A stretch of 15,332 bases of DNA from assembly GCA_947631755.1 (NCBI GenBank), contig CANRMO010000035.1, positions 1 to 15,332 of the forward strand. Reading direction: 5' to 3'. A program made the position numbers and the translations under genes. The notes beneath the pieces are model-generated. The model had not been told where the DNA came from and ran no database searches. It saw nothing but the letters and a program-made list of their open reading frames with translations. This DNA is from an uncultured Lachnospiraceae bacterium. Lineage in GTDB: Bacteria > Bacillota > Clostridia > Lachnospirales > Lachnospiraceae. Of this stretch, positions 13,992 to 15,332 are shown piece by piece (within the stretch, counting starts at the first letter, position 1; every line of letters begins with the position of its first letter).

Positions 13992-15332
13992 ATGCGTACA
14001 AAAGTTTTACTGGGAAAAGTTTTTCTTGTTCTGGCCGTTTTGGTGACCGGATTATTCTTCAGCCTTTCATCCGGAGACATTACAGCCTCGGCTGCGGCCG
14101 GGAAAGTCCGGGTCAGATATAATGGAAAAACGTATACAAATAAGAGTAAAAAGTTATCTGTGAAGTATAACAAAAAAAAGATATCTAAGAATTCTTATAA
14201 AGCACTGGTCATAAAGGGCTCTTACATGGCGCCTTACACCGATGTTTTTAAATCCGGTGTAAAGGCTTCCTGTAAATATTCAAAGAGCAAAAAGAAACTT
14301 ACTATATCCAAAAATGATGTGATGATCGAGATGACTGTGGGAAGCAGAACTGCCTACGTAGACGGAGAGAAGGTGAAACTTCCGACCGCGCCACTGTCTG
14401 TGCGCTATGTATCAAAGAAAAAGACAAAAATCCTCGTGCCGGTCAACTATATTGCAAAGGCACTTCATCTGACATATAAAAAGAGCGGTTCTACTATCAC
14501 ACTTGGGGATTCCCTTCACCTTTCCTATGACGATGAAGAGATTTATTATACAGGAGTTAAGGGGAGTGTTTACTATAACCACACAAATTACAATATGTCA
14601 TCCATTCCTGTCATCAAAATTGACGGCACTATGTACGGCCCGGCGGAGGAGATTTTTGACACGGTTATGGGACTTGACTATTCGTTTGATCCCTCCACAG
14701 GGGTCCTGACGGTGGGAAATGAGGATCTGCAGATGGAACTGACTGCGCAGTCCGGCTCCGATGAAATCAAGATCAACGGCATCCAAAATACATTGTCCGC
14801 TCCGGTAAAAATGATAACTGATCTCTCACAGGATAAAGAGACGGTCTGTATTCCGATTGCGGATGTGATGCGCAAACTGGATTACACGCGGTCCTGGAAC
14901 AAGGCAAATAAGTATTATGCCATCCAGTCCAAAAACTTTTTTGACTGGACAAAAGAGCTCTCGCCGACACAGATCGCGGATACAGCCGTAAATTATGTAC
15001 ACAGTCTGCGGTCGGATTATTCGGAGGCCGGAGGCACCGGTTCCGTCAATTTGAGAATTTCCGGTTCTTCTTCCGAAATTTTAAAGACGGCTGTTGTCAG
15101 GCGGGCCAATTCCGTGATCACAATAACCCTTCCCTCTTCTCATTATATTCTCGACAAAAATCAGTTTGCCAATTTCGGCGAGATCATTGAGAAGATGGAT
15201 GTTGTCACCGCAGAGGACGGCTCGGTCCAGATCTCCCTTACCTGCATCAATACTGCTGATTTTTCCTATGTGATCCAGAACAATGAGCTCGTTATAAATG
15301 TGTTATACACGTATTCAAATGTAAACGGCAGT
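13992..15332 (+). CDS. Exported cell-wall protein with copper-amine-oxidase-like repeats, probable amidase (C-terminus beyond window)
   Basis: An open frame of 447 codons runs off the right edge. The start at 13992 has AGGAGATGA (13975-13983) 8 bases upstream; ATG 13980 overlaps that site and is unlikely. The N-terminus MRTKVLLGKVFLVLAVLVTG is a signal peptide with a likely cleavage after ASAAA near residue 35. Two copper-amine-oxidase N-domain-like modules follow (about 75-165: YMAPYTDVFKSGV, ILVPVNYIAKALHLTY; and about 200-325: GTMYGPAEEIFDTVMGLDY, CIPIADVMRKLDYTRSW). These are stalk or wall-binding domains, not oxidases. Residues about 360-440 (VITITLPSSHYIL to YVIQNNELVINV) resemble an AMIN domain. 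In Clostridia this order usually precedes an Amidase_3 N-acetylmuramoyl-L-alanine amidase, but the catalytic part is outside the window, so the enzymatic call is inference. Confidence 0.7.
   Translation, partial: MRTKVLLGKVFLVLAVLVTGLFFSLSSGDITASAAAGKVRVRYNGKTYTNKSKKLSVKYNKKKISKNSYKALVIKGSYMAPYTDVFKSGVKASCKYSKSKKKLTISKNDVMIEMTVGSRTAYVDGEKVKLPTAPLSVRYVSKKKTKILVPVNYIAKALHLTYKKSGSTITLGDSLHLSYDDEEIYYTGVKGSVYYNHTNYNMSSIPVIKIDGTMYGPAEEIFDTVMGLDYSFDPSTGVLTVGNEDLQMELTAQSGSDEIKINGIQNTLSAPVKMITDLSQDKETVCIPIADVMRKLDYTRSWNKANKYYAIQSKNFFDWTKELSPTQIADTAVNYVHSLRSDYSEAGGTGSVNLRISGSSSEILKTAVVRRANSVITITLPSSHYILDKNQFANFGEIIEKMDVVTAEDGSVQISLTCINTADFSYVIQNNELVINVLYTYSNVNGS

Noticed and set aside
14200..14950. Copper amine oxidase activity for the right-edge protein
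   Set aside because: Only the N-terminal accessory-type module is present and repeated; the catalytic oxidase domain and its topaquinone motif are absent.

Overview
The window reads as chromosome of a Gram-positive, spore-lineage Clostridia, most likely Lachnospiraceae. Evidence: the yicC-remA-gmk-rpoZ order with rqcH diverging from it (the Bacillus yloA/yloC neighbourhood), a SpoVB-type flippase, strong AGGAGG-type ribosome sites, sigma-A promoters with 17-bp spacers, and clostridial-type LexA boxes. The family assignment is inference. I see no tRNA, rRNA, CRISPR array, transposase or phage gene, and no gap between genes longer than about 240 bases.

Layout. (1) 1-313, minus: N-terminal part of a SpoVB/MurJ-like flippase, running off the left edge. 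(2) 484-2157, plus: a long acidic, probably disordered protein of unknown function with about a dozen (G/S)LSLD motifs, two of them inside a nearly perfect 39-bp tandem repeat. (3) 2263-3417: a group I cysteine desulfurase. (4) 3420-7545: a promoter, a five-codon leader ORF and a three-gene phosphorelay: free HPt protein, REC + degenerate HD-GYP response regulator, and membrane hybrid histidine kinase with two REC domains. It ends at a bidirectional terminator. (5) 7641-10258, minus: rqcH then a PHP-type histidinol phosphatase, overlapping by ATGA. (6) 10404-13412, plus: yicC, remA, gmk, a type I signal peptidase and rpoZ, ending at a hairpin terminator. (7) 13453-13857: a small membrane-anchored LysM protein resembling YneA, under a consensus promoter covered by LexA-type boxes. 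(8) 13992-end: N-terminal part of an exported cell-wall protein with copper-amine-oxidase-like repeats, probably an amidase.

How the parts fit. The phosphorelay is self-contained: kinase H352 to its own REC domains (D643, D782), then HPt H61, then D59 of the response regulator, whose HD-GYP output has lost the metal-binding HD pair. The yicC-rpoZ block is housekeeping and regulatory (RNA turnover, RemA DNA-binding regulator, GMP kinase, RNA polymerase omega), with a signal peptidase gene inserted between gmk and rpoZ. The LysM gene looks like an SOS-induced division inhibitor. Most of the window is ordinary chromosome. The least explained parts are the LSLD-repeat protein and the output of the degenerate HD-GYP regulator; I did not find convincing evidence of a wholly new system.
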